DNA from: Janthinobacterium violaceinigrum
GTDB taxonomy: Bacteria; Pseudomonadota; Gammaproteobacteria; Burkholderiales; Burkholderiaceae_D
Reading direction: 5' to 3'
NCBI RefSeq assembly: GCF_009208555.1
Contig: NZ_WFLI01000002.1
Location: 62,001 to 126,000 of the forward strand
DNA: 64,000 bases
The position numbers were made by a program, and so were the translations under genes. A model generated the notes under the pieces. It worked only from the letters and a program-made list of their open reading frames with translations, was not told where the DNA came from and did no database searches. Of the stretch, positions 1 to 9,112 are shown piece after piece (the first letter of the stretch is position 1; every line of letters starts with the position of its first letter).

Positions 1-24
1 TTGTGTCGTGTGCTGCGTGTTCAT
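1..24 (-). CDS. 5' end of a gene leaving the left edge (partial)
   Basis: An ATG on the minus strand opens a frame reading M-N-T-Q-H-T-T-Q before the window ends. It is preceded by a GGAGG about nine bases upstream, a convincing ribosome binding site. Eight codons give no clue to function. The AT-rich stretch around positions 130-230 would be its promoter region. Confidence 0.4.
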
Positions 25-291
25 GCCCTGCCGCCTCCAGATGGTTGTCGGTGCTGGCGCGCGCCGGCAAGTCATCAGGTGCCCGGCGGCGCACCAGCAA
101 TAAAATTATCCGCCCGCCATCGCCATCTGGATAATGAAACATCATGACCGTTCATATCAAAATATTTGCTTCAAAATGATTTGAATCAATTATTCTATGG
201 AAATATATGCAGCACGAAGCGTGCCGTAGCATGAAAAAAGCCGCCTGTACGGCGGCTGTTCACGGCAGGTTCGCGCCATGCGGCGCCGCAA
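25..291. other. Intergenic region with an AT-rich promoter-like stretch and a terminator
   Basis: This gap lies between the gene leaving the left edge and the cupin-like gene. Positions about 125-215 are markedly AT-rich compared with the GC-rich surroundings and probably carry the promoter of the left-edge gene. A factor-independent terminator for the cupin-like gene lies at 233-260. No other coding potential was seen. Confidence 0.4.
233..260 (-). terminator. Factor-independent terminator of the cupin-like gene
   Basis: Seven-base-pair stem AGCCGCC / GGCGGCT with a five-base loop. Read on the minus strand it is followed by a run of T (the plus strand shows GAAAAAAG just before it). It sits about 35 bases downstream of the cupin-like gene's stop codon. 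Confidence 0.75.
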
Positions 292-1332
292 TCAAAAGTC
301 GTGATTCGGTGGATACTTCGTGTAGAAATCGTTATCCCATTTGAAATTGGTAAACGCCACCGTCATGGAGATGTCGAGCGCCTCGACGAAATGCCAGCAG
401 CCGACGGGCAAAAACAGGATTTCACCGGGCGCCAGCACGCATTCGCGCACCTGCACGTCGGCCATCAGCGGATAGCGCTGCAGGTCGATGTCGCGTCCGT
501 CGACGGGCGTAAAGCAGTGGCGCTGATTGTACACGCGCGCCACCTCGCAGGCAGCCATGATGCGCAGCCGCTTGCGCCCCTTGACCTGCGCCATGAAGTT
601 GTTCGTCAGGTCGTGGTGGAACGGCGTCACCGTGCCGGCCGGGCCGAACCATAGAAATCCCGTGGGGCCGCCATCCTGCCGCAGGTATTCGGGCAGCTGG
701 CCGATATCGTCCCACAGCTCGCGCAAGGCTTGCCGGTTCTGCGAATTGTTATTCGCCGTCATGTAGAAATCGTTGGTGGCGCCGCTGCCCTCGACCAGAC
801 TGGCGTACTCGCCAAAGGCCATCTTGCGCTTGTGCGCCACGCTGTTCATTTCGTACTGCGCGTCCGCCTCGCGGCCGAACTGCACTTCCACTTCGCGCTG
901 CGCGTAATGCTCGCGGAAATACGCCGGGCTCCACTTGGCCATGGCGGGCCAGTCGTCCATCATGCCCGTGATGATCACGGGCTGGTTGGTGGAATAGTAT
1001 TCGTCCAGGAATTGCTGCGCGGACAGCTTGTCGCGGCGCGGAATCTCGGGAGGACGCAGGTGGTTCAGCTTGCGCTGGATGTCGATCACCCAGTCGCGCT
1101 TGGCCAGCCGGTTCGACAAGCGCACGGCGCCGGCCAAGTAGGGGCTGTGCAGCGCCAGTTCCACTTCGCGGTGCGCCAGCGGCTCGGCGATGCCGGCCTT
1201 TTGCAGCACCGGCATCAGCGCCGATGGGTGGCTGCCCAGCATGAGGTTTTCCGCGATCCAGCTGCGCCATTCGCGGCTCAGCTCCTGCTCCTGCGTCTGC
1301 TGCTTGACTCCCAATGTCGATACCGCCGCCAT
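292..1332 (-). CDS. Cupin-like (JmjC/cupin_8) family oxygenase
   Basis: Protein of about 346 residues with a C-terminal cupin-like domain of the JmjC/FIH type, a family of Fe(II)- and 2-oxoglutarate-dependent oxygenases, many of which hydroxylate proteins. Visible signatures are the FLWFGPAGTVTPFHHD stretch, giving the HxD metal-binding pair, and the later GCWHFVEAL with the second metal histidine. The N-terminal third (about residues 1-100) is helical and unlike the cupin domain. The start was taken at MAAVSTLG because AGGAGA lies six bases upstream; a longer frame begins 20 codons earlier without such a site. It is a single gene with its own terminator. The substrate cannot be told from the sequence. 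Confidence 0.8.
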   Translation of the reverse strand: MAAVSTLGVKQQTQEQELSREWRSWIAENLMLGSHPSALMPVLQKAGIAEPLAHREVELALHSPYLAGAVRLSNRLAKRDWVIDIQRKLNHLRPPEIPRRDKLSAQQFLDEYYSTNQPVIITGMMDDWPAMAKWSPAYFREHYAQREVEVQFGREADAQYEMNSVAHKRKMAFGEYASLVEGSGATNDFYMTANNNSQNRQALRELWDDIGQLPEYLRQDGGPTGFLWFGPAGTVTPFHHDLTNNFMAQVKGRKRLRIMAACEVARVYNQRHCFTPVDGRDIDLQRYPLMADVQVRECVLAPGEILFLPVGCWHFVEALDISMTVAFTNFKWDNDFYTKYPPNHDF

Positions 1333-1409
1333 CGCCGTCTCCTGTTTTTTTATGTGATAAAGCAGCCGGGCAGCAATGCCGCCCGACTGCATCCTACTCT
1401 AGCGCAGTA

Positions 1410-3422
1410 TCAGCGCACTTTCCACACCTCCGTCGCCAGCACGCCATTCGCGTCGCCATCGAGTTCCCACGAGAACGCGCCGCGCAAGCCCTGGTCCTTG
1501 ACGTATTTCACCTTGGTGCCGATGACGGTCGGATCGTCATAGCTCCACCACTGGCCGCCCGCCCCCGTGTACAGGTACAGCTGCTTGGTGACGGGATGGT
1601 AGTAGCGCGTGCCGGACTTGGCCACGAGGATTTTATAGTCCTCGATGCCCGACTCGTAGGTGCCCGGCGCCGTGCCCGTGGCAGCCTGGTACAGGCCATC
1701 GCCGTTCGGTCCCGGCGCCACGCCCGTCCAGCCGCGGCCATAGAACGGTATGCCCAGCAACAGCTTGTCGCGCGGCACGCCGGCGGCAATCATGTACTGC
1801 ACCGCCTTGTCGCCCACGTATTCGCGCGCCATGCCCGTCGACGGATCGGCAGGGTCGGCAAACAGCTGGGCGTTGAAGTTGGTGCTGTTTTCCCATCCGC
1901 CGTGGAAGTCGTAGGTCATCAGGTTGATCCAATCCATGTACTGCGAGTACAGGGCCGGTTCCGTGTTGTCGATCTTGTCCTTGCCCGCACCGACAGCGGC
2001 CGTCAGCAGATAGCGCTTGCCGTTGGCTGCACCGAGCGCATCGAGCTGGCTGCGGAATTCCGCCATCAGCAAGGTGAAGTTGCGCTTGTCGTTGGGGCTG
2101 ACCGTGTTGTACGGCTGGCCGCCGCCGACCGGATATTCCCAGTCGATGTCGATGCCGTCAAAGATGTTGGCTGCCGCCCCCACGCCACCGCGTCCGCCCT
2201 GCACCGGCAGGTTGCCCTTGATGTAAATGTCGATGCACGAACGCACCATCTGCTTGCGCAGCGCATCGGTGGCGGAGCCGACGGAGAAGTTCTTCGACCA
2301 GCTCCAGCCGCCCAGCGAAATGAACAGCTTGAGGTTCGGGTGCGCCGCCTTCAGCTTTTTCAGCTGCAGGAAGTTGCCCGACAAGGGAGCGTCCCACGGG
2401 ATGGCCTGGCCATCGACGGTGCGCTTCGGCGTGCGGATGTAGTCGGCCTCGGCATCGCCGCCCGTGCCCGCATCCGGCGAATTCGGATTCGACGCGCCCG
2501 GCTCCGTCTTGGTGATCATGCCGCACTCGTAGCCGCCATTCTTCGGATAGATGTTGCCGAAAGCGTAGTTGATGAAGGTCAGCTTGTCGGCCACGCCGCT
2601 GGAATGCACGTTCGCCACTTCATAGTCGCGGCCATACACGCCCCATTGCGCGAAATAGGAACCCACTTCGCGGCCCGTTGGGGTCGGCGTTGGCGTTGGC
2701 GTTGGCGTTGGCGTTGGCGTTGGGGTCGGGGTCGGCGTCGGCGTCGGGGTTGGGGTCGGAGTTGGCGTCGGCGTTGGGGTTGGCGTTGGGGTTGGCGTTG
2801 GGGTTGGCGTTGGCGTCGGGGTAGGAGTCGGCGTGATGCTGCAGATTTCCTGGCTGGTCCATGGCTTGCCCGTGCCGGCGGCGCCGCTGCTGGTCGACGG
2901 GTTGTCGCCCTGTGTCCAGTAGTTGGCGCGGTAATTCGTGCCCGCATAGCTGACGGTGGCGCCCGCGCTGTAGGCCGTGCTGGCCACCCATGCCAGCGCG
3001 CAGGTGCCGCCGGTTGGCGTTGGCGTCGGGGTGGGCGTTGGATTTGGCGTAGGCGCCGGTGTCGGCGTGGGTGTGGGCGTCGGGGTCGGAGTCGGCGTTG
3101 GGGTCGGCGTGGTGCCGCCATCGCAGGTGCCGCCCGCGCTCCACAGGCTAGGCGTGGCGACGGGATTCCAACCCGAGCCCACGTGATCGGTCTGCGTCAC
3201 CAGGGCCGTATAGTTGGCGCCCAGGTAAGTGACCACCGTGCCCGCGTTATACGTGCCGCCCTCCTGCCATGGCACGCAGGCCACCGCCGCACTGGCCGCC
3301 AGCAATTGCGCGCCGCCCGGTGCGCCGGCGTCGCCGCCGCCACCGCAAGCGGCCAGCACGCCACCGCTGGCCAGGCATACCATCATGTTTCTGATCGTCT
3401 TTCTGAGTATTAAATTTTCCAC
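1410..3422 (-). CDS. Secreted/lipoprotein GH18 chitinase with two chitin-binding modules
   Basis: Endo-type chitinase of glycoside hydrolase family 18, 670 residues. The GTG start follows AGGAGA at four bases. The N-terminus is a lipoprotein-type signal (basic [12 protein letters not shown], hydrophobic stretch, then LAAC followed by a glycine run), so it is probably anchored to or released from the outer membrane. Two CBM5/12-like modules (about residues 49-100 and 141-193, each with paired Cys and Trp/Tyr) are separated from each other and from the catalytic domain by long Thr-Pro repeat linkers. The catalytic domain (about 255-670) carries the family motif [10 protein letters not shown] with the proton-donor Glu near residue 429, and SLGGWSWS upstream. 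The upstream region carries repeated AAGTGGTATT-like elements that may be operators. Confidence 0.95.
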   Translation of the reverse strand: MENLILRKTIRNMMVCLASGGVLAACGGGGDAGAPGGAQLLAASAAVACVPWQEGGTYNAGTVVTYLGANYTALVTQTDHVGSGWNPVATPSLWSAGGTCDGGTTPTPTPTPTPTPTPTPTPAPTPNPTPTPTPTPTGGTCALAWVASTAYSAGATVSYAGTNYRANYWTQGDNPSTSSGAAGTGKPWTSQEICSITPTPTPTPTPTPTPTPTPTPTPTPTPTPTPTPTPTPTPTPTPTPTPTPTPTPTGREVGSYFAQWGVYGRDYEVANVHSSGVADKLTFINYAFGNIYPKNGGYECGMITKTEPGASNPNSPDAGTGGDAEADYIRTPKRTVDGQAIPWDAPLSGNFLQLKKLKAAHPNLKLFISLGGWSWSKNFSVGSATDALRKQMVRSCIDIYIKGNLPVQGGRGGVGAAANIFDGIDIDWEYPVGGGQPYNTVSPNDKRNFTLLMAEFRSQLDALGAANGKRYLLTAAVGAGKDKIDNTEPALYSQYMDWINLMTYDFHGGWENSTNFNAQLFADPADPSTGMAREYVGDKAVQYMIAAGVPRDKLLLGIPFYGRGWTGVAPGPNGDGLYQAATGTAPGTYESGIEDYKILVAKSGTRYYHPVTKQLYLYTGAGGQWWSYDDPTVIGTKVKYVKDQGLRGAFSWELDGDANGVLATEVWKVR
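2680..2832. repeat. Hexanucleotide tandem repeat coding for a Thr-Pro linker
   Basis: About 25 copies of a six-base unit (GTTGGC, GTCGGG and variants on the plus strand) encode alternating Thr-Pro between the second chitin-binding module and the catalytic domain of the chitinase. Third-position variation keeps the dipeptide, so the array is selected at protein level. It is a likely site of copy-number change. Confidence 0.9.
3013..3112. repeat. Second Thr-Pro-coding hexanucleotide repeat
   Basis: About 16 six-base units encode the Thr-Pro/Ala-Pro/Asn-Pro linker between the two chitin-binding modules of the chitinase. The units are more diverged than in the other array of the same gene. Confidence 0.85.
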
Positions 3423-3783
3423 GTTGTCTCCTGTTCAGGTTGCGGAAATACCACTCTGCTTCGATAAGAGCTACCCTGTGATCTTGTTTTTCTGCAGTTG
3501 CAAGAACAGCATGCTGCTGAAAAAATAGGCGGTCAAGTGGTTTTGAAGTGGCATCAAACCGCGCAATACCACTTCGCGCGAAAAACGCAGCGGCTTATGC
3601 GGACGGCGTGTTGTCCTACTGGACAATGAAAAAAACGGCAGAGGGAGGAGGAACGGGAAGGATTGATCGAGAAAAAACAGACCAATTTTATAAAACAGCG
3701 TAAGTGGTATTAGGGTGGAAATGCATGCCGCTGGCGATTGCAGCGGCGGGTGCCTGCCTGGCCACCCGCCGTATCTTTAATAC
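3423..3783. promoter_or_regulatory. Chitinase upstream region with repeated AAGTGGTATT-like elements
   Basis: A 361-base gap, AT-richer than its surroundings. It holds five related ten-base elements: AATACCACTC at 3447, AAGTGGTTTT at 3535, AAGTGGCATC at 3546, AATACCACTT at 3565 and AAGTGGTATT at 3702. The third and fourth form a near-perfect inverted repeat (GAAGTGGCAT / ATACCACTTC, 11-base spacer). A GC-rich hairpin without a T-run at 3745-3770 lies just downstream of rlmD. No open reading frame with coding character was seen. Confidence 0.5.
3745..3770 (-). terminator. Hairpin downstream of rlmD
   Basis: GGCGGGTG and CACCCGCC pair perfectly around a ten-base loop, 14 bases after the rlmD stop. 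There is no T-run on the minus strand, so intrinsic termination is uncertain; it may protect the 3' end instead. Confidence 0.4.
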
Positions 3784-5127
3784 TTATTGCGCAAGATCAA
3801 ATACCGCCATCGACTCGACGTGCGAGGTGTGCGGGAACATGTTCACCACGCCGGCTTTGCTCAGCACATAGCCCGCTTCCAGCGCCAGGATGCCGGCGTC
3901 GCGCGCCAGGGTGGACGGGCTGCACGACACGTAGACGATGCGCTTGGGCAGCATGTCGGGACGCACTTGCGACAGGCCGACCAGTGCCTGGCACAGGGCC
4001 ATGGCGCCATCGCGGGGCGGGTCGATCAGGATACGGTCGAACTTGCCCAGCGCGATCAGGTCGTCCGTCGTCACTTCGAACAGGTTGCGCGTGGAGAACG
4101 AAGTTTTTTCCGCCAGGCCATTGGCCAGCGCGTTTTCCAGCGCCCGCTCCGTCAGGGTGGTGCTGCCTTCGATGCCCACCACTTCGCTGCCTTGCGTAGC
4201 CAGCGGCAAGGTGAAATTGCCCAGGCCGCAGAACAGGTCGGCCACGCGGTCGGTCGGCTGCACTTCCAGCAGGCGCAGGGCTTTCGACACCAGCACGCGG
4301 TTGATGTGGTGGTTCACCTGCGTGAAATCGACGGGCTTGAACGGCATCTTGACGCCGAATTCCGGCAGCAGGTAGTGCAATTGCTTGTCCAGCGGATAAA
4401 ACGGCACGGCCGTTTCCGGGCCTTTCACCTGCAGCCACCATTGCACGCCGTATTCGTCGGCAAAGGCTTTCAATTTCGTTTCATCGTCCGCCGTCAGGGG
4501 CGCCATGATGCGCAAGACCATGGCCGTGACGTCTTCGCCCACGGCCAGTTCGATCTGCGGCATCTGGTCGAAGATGGACAGCGAAGCAATCAATCCGCGC
4601 AGCGGCAGCAGCATGGCGGAAATGTGCGGCGGCAAGATTTCGCAGCTATCCATGTCGGCCACGAACGCCGATTTCTTTTCATGGAAGCCCACCAGCACGG
4701 CGTCTTTCTTCTTGACGTGGCGCACGGACAGGCGCGCGCGGTAGCGGTAGCCCCACGTCGGGCCATACATGGGGCGCATGATGCTTTGCGGACGCACCTT
4801 GCCGATATGCCACAAGTTATCTTCCAGCACGCGCTGCTTGATCGCCACCTGCGCCGACGGTTCCAGGTGCTGCATCGAGCAGCCGCCGCAATTGTCGAAA
4901 TGCTTGCACTTGGGCGTCACGCGCATCGACGATTCGCGGTGCAGCGCCGTCATGCGGGCCATTTCCCAGTTCTTCTTTTTCTTGAACGTCACAAAGCTGA
5001 CGCGCTCGCCCGGCAGCGCGCCCTCGACAAACACGACCTTGCCCGGCGAGCCGTCTTCGTTCTCAATATGGCCAACGCCACGGGCGTCCATGTCGAGCGA
5101 TTTGATTTCGATGATATTTTCTTGCAT
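3784..5127 (-). CDS. rlmD: 23S rRNA (uracil-1939-C5) methyltransferase RlmD (RumA)
   Basis: SAM-dependent methyltransferase forming m5U at position 1939 of 23S rRNA, about 447 residues. An N-terminal TRAM domain (residues 1-60) precedes the iron-sulfur cysteines seen in KCKHFDNCGGC. The SAM-binding motif VADLFCGLGNFTLPLA and the catalytic cysteine in YVSCSPSTLARD lie in the C-terminal half, in the usual order. The start was set at MQENIIEIK, where the TRAM domain begins; the frame is open for 18 more codons upstream. No strong ribosome binding site is visible. It lies downstream of rpoS on the same strand but about 240 bases away, with a palindromic repeat between them. Confidence 0.93.
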   Translation of the reverse strand: MQENIIEIKSLDMDARGVGHIENEDGSPGKVVFVEGALPGERVSFVTFKKKKNWEMARMTALHRESSMRVTPKCKHFDNCGGCSMQHLEPSAQVAIKQRVLEDNLWHIGKVRPQSIMRPMYGPTWGYRYRARLSVRHVKKKDAVLVGFHEKKSAFVADMDSCEILPPHISAMLLPLRGLIASLSIFDQMPQIELAVGEDVTAMVLRIMAPLTADDETKLKAFADEYGVQWWLQVKGPETAVPFYPLDKQLHYLLPEFGVKMPFKPVDFTQVNHHINRVLVSKALRLLEVQPTDRVADLFCGLGNFTLPLATQGSEVVGIEGSTTLTERALENALANGLAEKTSFSTRNLFEVTTDDLIALGKFDRILIDPPRDGAMALCQALVGLSQVRPDMLPKRIVYVSCSPSTLARDAGILALEAGYVLSKAGVVNMFPHTSHVESMAVFDLAQ

Positions 5128-5266
5128 AGCGATCAATAGGTAAGAGTGGGCCAGGACGCAGGGCCGCGCTGGAACTTGCAAACAATGGGGGAAAGGTCAG
5201 GCGCCGCGAGCGGGGCGTATGATAGCAGATCGCGACAGGCAAAAGCCGCTCAAGCCCTCACCGGGC

Positions 5267-5367
5267 AGCAAGCCTGAGAAAATGCGCAGGGCAAGGCGCG
5301 TGGCCGAAGACAGTACGTCAGTACGGCGAGGCCATGCAACGCCGCCATGTGCTTTTTATCAGACTTG

Positions 5368-5369
<2 letters not shown>
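5267..5369. repeat. 103-bp imperfect palindrome (REP/MITE-like) abutting the rpoS stop
   Basis: The outer arms are 5267-5288 (AGCAAGCCTGAGAAAATGCG...) and the reverse complement of 5348-5369 (AGCAAGTCTGATAAAAAGCA...). They match at about 17 of 22 positions. The arms continue imperfectly inward (GGCCGAAG / CGAGGCC) to a centre with GTACGTCAGTAC. The right end overlaps the stop codon of rpoS. The layout resembles a short non-autonomous palindromic element, but copy number could not be checked. Confidence 0.55.
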
Positions 5370-6399
<1,030 letters not shown>

Positions 6400-6407
6400 T
6401 GCTTTAC

Positions 6408-7334
6408 CTAACGGTTAGGCAGGAATTTCGAAGGATCGACAGGCTTGCCCTGCTGGCGGATTTCAAAGTGCAGCTTCACGCGGTCGGCATCGGAATCGCC
6501 CATTTCAGCGATGGCCTGGCCTTTGTTGACGTTCTGCCCTTCCTTCACCAGAATGCTGCGGTTATGCGCATATGCCGACAACAGGCTATTACTGTGCTTC
6601 ACGATGACAAGATTACCATAACCACGGATTCCGCTCCCGGCATACATGACTTTTCCCGCGCCGGCGGCCACCACTTGCTGGCCCGCCTTGCCGGCGATAT
6701 CGACGCCCTTGTTCTTGCCTTCGTCAAAAGTGCCGATGACCTTGCCTTCGGAAGGCCACATCCAGCTGATCTTGTCGTCGCCAGGCGCCGATGCCGCAGG
6801 CGCTGCTGCCGCTGCGGCAGCCGGTGCGGCGGCAACGGCGGCTGCCGGCGCCGGTGCCGGCTTGGTGTCGCCGGTGCCGCCATCGGCGCGCAGCTCGGCC
6901 AGGGTGGCGTCGGAGTACGCGCGCTTCTCGCCGCGCGGGCCCGTTTTCTTCGGCACGACGGGTGCCGCCGGTTTGACTTCCGTGGCGGGCGGCATGACGA
7001 TGGCCGACGTCTGCGCGCCGCCCGTGTCGCCATTCGGCGGCAGCACGCGCAATACCTGGTCGACCTTGATGTCGTTCGGGTTGCTCAAGTCATTCCAGGC
7101 CACCAGGTCGCGGTAATTCTGGCCGTGTTCCAGCGCGATGCGCAACAGGGTGTCGCCCCGCTTGACCGTATAAAAAGCGGGGTCGCGGTCGCGGGGATCG
7201 CTGGCGGCGGCGCTGCTGCTCGTGGGATGGCGCTCCACGACGGGCGCCTGGACGCCTGTGGTGCCGCAACCGCTCAACAGGGCGGCCAGCGCGAGGCTGC
7301 AGAGGAGTATGTTACTTTTCTTAATCATTCGCAT
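6408..7334 (-). CDS. nlpD: Murein hydrolase activator NlpD (lipoprotein, LysM + M23)
   Basis: Outer-membrane lipoprotein, 308 residues, that in enterics activates the cell-division amidase AmiC. It has a lipobox (ALLSGC, Cys near residue 23), a LysM peptidoglycan-binding domain ([23 protein letters not shown], about 55-100), an Ala/Pro-rich linker and a C-terminal M23/LytM domain (about 195-308). The LytM domain ends [15 protein letters not shown]; its metal site looks degenerate (SAYAHN with no matching first ligand), as in NlpD/EnvC activators that lack hydrolase activity. AGGA lies 11 bases before the ATG. It sits between pcm and rpoS in the conserved order. Confidence 0.93.
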   Translation of the reverse strand: MRMIKKSNILLCSLALAALLSGCGTTGVQAPVVERHPTSSSAAASDPRDRDPAFYTVKRGDTLLRIALEHGQNYRDLVAWNDLSNPNDIKVDQVLRVLPPNGDTGGAQTSAIVMPPATEVKPAAPVVPKKTGPRGEKRAYSDATLAELRADGGTGDTKPAPAPAAAVAAAPAAAAAAAPAASAPGDDKISWMWPSEGKVIGTFDEGKNKGVDIAGKAGQQVVAAGAGKVMYAGSGIRGYGNLVIVKHSNSLLSAYAHNRSILVKEGQNVNKGQAIAEMGDSDADRVKLHFEIRQQGKPVDPSKFLPNR

Positions 7335-7370
7335 GTATATTTAGGTCCTGCTTGCTAGCTGATCCGGGGA

Positions 7371-8258
7371 TCATATGGTGCCCGGGCGCAAAGGCACGAA
7401 ATGGCAATCTTCCAGGGTCTGGCTGGTCCATTCCATTTTTCCCACCCGGGTAATGAGTTGTAAGTGTTGCAATTTAGCCCCCACCGGCGCAACCAGACGC
7501 CCGCCGGGCGCCAGCTGTTCCAGCAGGGCTTGCGGGACTTCCAGGCCGGCTGCGGCAAGGATGATCCCGTCGAAGGGCGCCGCCTGCGGCAGGCCAAGCA
7601 TACCATCTCCGTACTGCAAGCGCAGATTCGACACGCGCAGCGGCCGCAGATTCGCCTTCGCCAGCTCGTGCAAGGGCCGGATGCGTTCGATCGAATACAC
7701 CTCTTTTGCCACCAGCGACAGCACCGCCGCCTGGTAACCGCAGCCCGTGCCGATTTCCAGCACGCGCTGCAGGCTGCCGCCCTGGCGCATCACTTCGATC
7801 ATGCGCGCCACGATATACGGCTGCGAAATGGTCTGGTGGTGGCCGATGGGCAAGGAAGCGTCGATGTACGCCTGCGACGCCAGCGCCTCATCCATGAACA
7901 TGTGGCGCGGCACGGCTTGCATGGCGTCCAGCACCACCGGGTCCTTGACGCCCTGTTTCGCGATGCGCGCCACCATGGCCCGGCGCACGGCGTCCGAGAC
8001 GAGCGGGTTTTGCCGCGGCGGCGACGCCGTGGCCGGCTGCGCCCGTTCATTGGCGATGGCCTGGGCGCGCGATGGCGCGATGGGCACGGCGCCATGGTGC
8101 GGCGCCCCGCCCCGGGCCGCGCTTTGCGCCGCATTCTGCGTGGCCGTCTGCGGCGTGGCGATGCGCGACTGCGCCAGCGACTGCCCCCCGCCCTGCCTGG
8201 CGGGCTTGCCGGCCAGCGAATCGAGGGACAAGGGGAAGGTGCGCGGCTTATCGGTCAT
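7371..8258 (-). CDS. pcm: Protein-L-isoaspartate O-methyltransferase
   Basis: Repairs isoaspartyl residues in aged proteins by SAM-dependent carboxyl methylation. The catalytic domain occupies about residues 80-295, with [16 protein letters not shown] as the SAM motif and [20 protein letters not shown] as the PCMT signature. At 295 residues it is longer than the usual 205-220, because of a low-complexity Gln/Ala/Arg-rich N-terminal extension that looks disordered. A shorter protein from an internal start cannot be excluded. It lies between surE and nlpD in the conserved stationary-phase survival cluster. Confidence 0.93.
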   Translation of the reverse strand: MTDKPRTFPLSLDSLAGKPARQGGGQSLAQSRIATPQTATQNAAQSAARGGAPHHGAVPIAPSRAQAIANERAQPATASPPRQNPLVSDAVRRAMVARIAKQGVKDPVVLDAMQAVPRHMFMDEALASQAYIDASLPIGHHQTISQPYIVARMIEVMRQGGSLQRVLEIGTGCGYQAAVLSLVAKEVYSIERIRPLHELAKANLRPLRVSNLRLQYGDGMLGLPQAAPFDGIILAAAGLEVPQALLEQLAPGGRLVAPVGAKLQHLQLITRVGKMEWTSQTLEDCHFVPLRPGTI

Positions 8259-8280
8259 GGTTGTCGGTCATCGTGAGCGC

Positions 8281-9018
8281 TCATGCCAGGCCTTGTGCCA
8301 GCGCATCGAGTTGGGTGGTATGGGTGAGGTCGATCTGCAGCGGGGTGATCGACACTTTCCCATGTTCAACAGCATGGAAGTCCGTGCCCGGCCCCCCTTC
8401 CTTGGCAGCGCCCGCAGGGCCGATCCAGAAGATTTCACGGCCGCGGGGGTCGAGCGCGCGGATCACCGGCTCGGCCGAATGGCGCTTGCCCAGGCGCGTG
8501 GCCGCCATGCCTTGCATCTGCTCGTAGGGAATCGCCGGGATGTTCACGTTCAGCAGATACGGTTTCTGCAAGGCGTCAAACTGGCGCTCGACGATGTCCC
8601 TGGCCACGCGGGCAGCCGCGTCCAGGTTGGCCCAGCCGAACTGCGACTGGGAAAAGGCGATGGCGGGAATGCCGAACAGATAGCCTTCCGTGGCGGCGGC
8701 CACCGTGCCCGAATACAAGGTGTCGTCACCCATATTGGGGCCGTTGTTGATGCCGGAAACCACCAGGTCGGGGCGCTCCATGAGCATGCCCGTCAGCGCC
8801 ACATGCACGCAGTCGGTGGGCGTGCCGTTGACGAAATAAAAGCCGTTGGCGGCCTTGTGCACGGACAAGGGTCGGTCCAGCGACAGCGAATTGGACGCAC
8901 CCGAGCGGTTGCTGTCGGGCGCCACCACGACGATGTCGGCAATGGGCGCGAGCGCGTCGGCCAGGGCTGCCAAGCCTGGCGCCAGGTAACCGTCGTCGTT
9001 ACTGATAAGAATTCTCAT
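8281..9018 (-). CDS. surE: 5'/3'-nucleotidase SurE
   Basis: Metal-dependent nucleotidase acting on nucleoside monophosphates, 245 residues. The N-terminal [15 protein letters not shown] contains the paired Asp that bind the metal, followed by [15 protein letters not shown] and [20 protein letters not shown] with the other metal ligands. It is the first gene of the surE-pcm-nlpD-rpoS run. A 94-base gap separates it from the upstream TPR gene on the same strand and probably holds its promoter. Confidence 0.95.
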   Translation of the reverse strand: MRILISNDDGYLAPGLAALADALAPIADIVVVAPDSNRSGASNSLSLDRPLSVHKAANGFYFVNGTPTDCVHVALTGMLMERPDLVVSGINNGPNMGDDTLYSGTVAAATEGYLFGIPAIAFSQSQFGWANLDAAARVARDIVERQFDALQKPYLLNVNIPAIPYEQMQGMAATRLGKRHSAEPVIRALDPRGREIFWIGPAGAAKEGGPGTDFHAVEHGKVSITPLQIDLTHTTQLDALAQGLA

Positions 9019-9112
9019 AACGAGATTTTACCTGAAGCAATGCCAACACTGCGCGTGCCGCACGCCGATTGACGGCATTATTTGTGCCATCGCACAGGCA
9101 TGGCGCGCAAGG

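Noticed and set aside
2680..3112. Short regularly repeated units that could suggest a CRISPR array
   Set aside because: The unit is six bases without spacers and lies in frame in the chitinase, encoding Thr-Pro linkers.
1314..3413. A 699-codon open frame opposite the chitinase
   Set aside because: It is a shadow of the chitinase's GC-rich codons and Thr-Pro repeats, giving long Arg/Trp/Gly runs with no domain.
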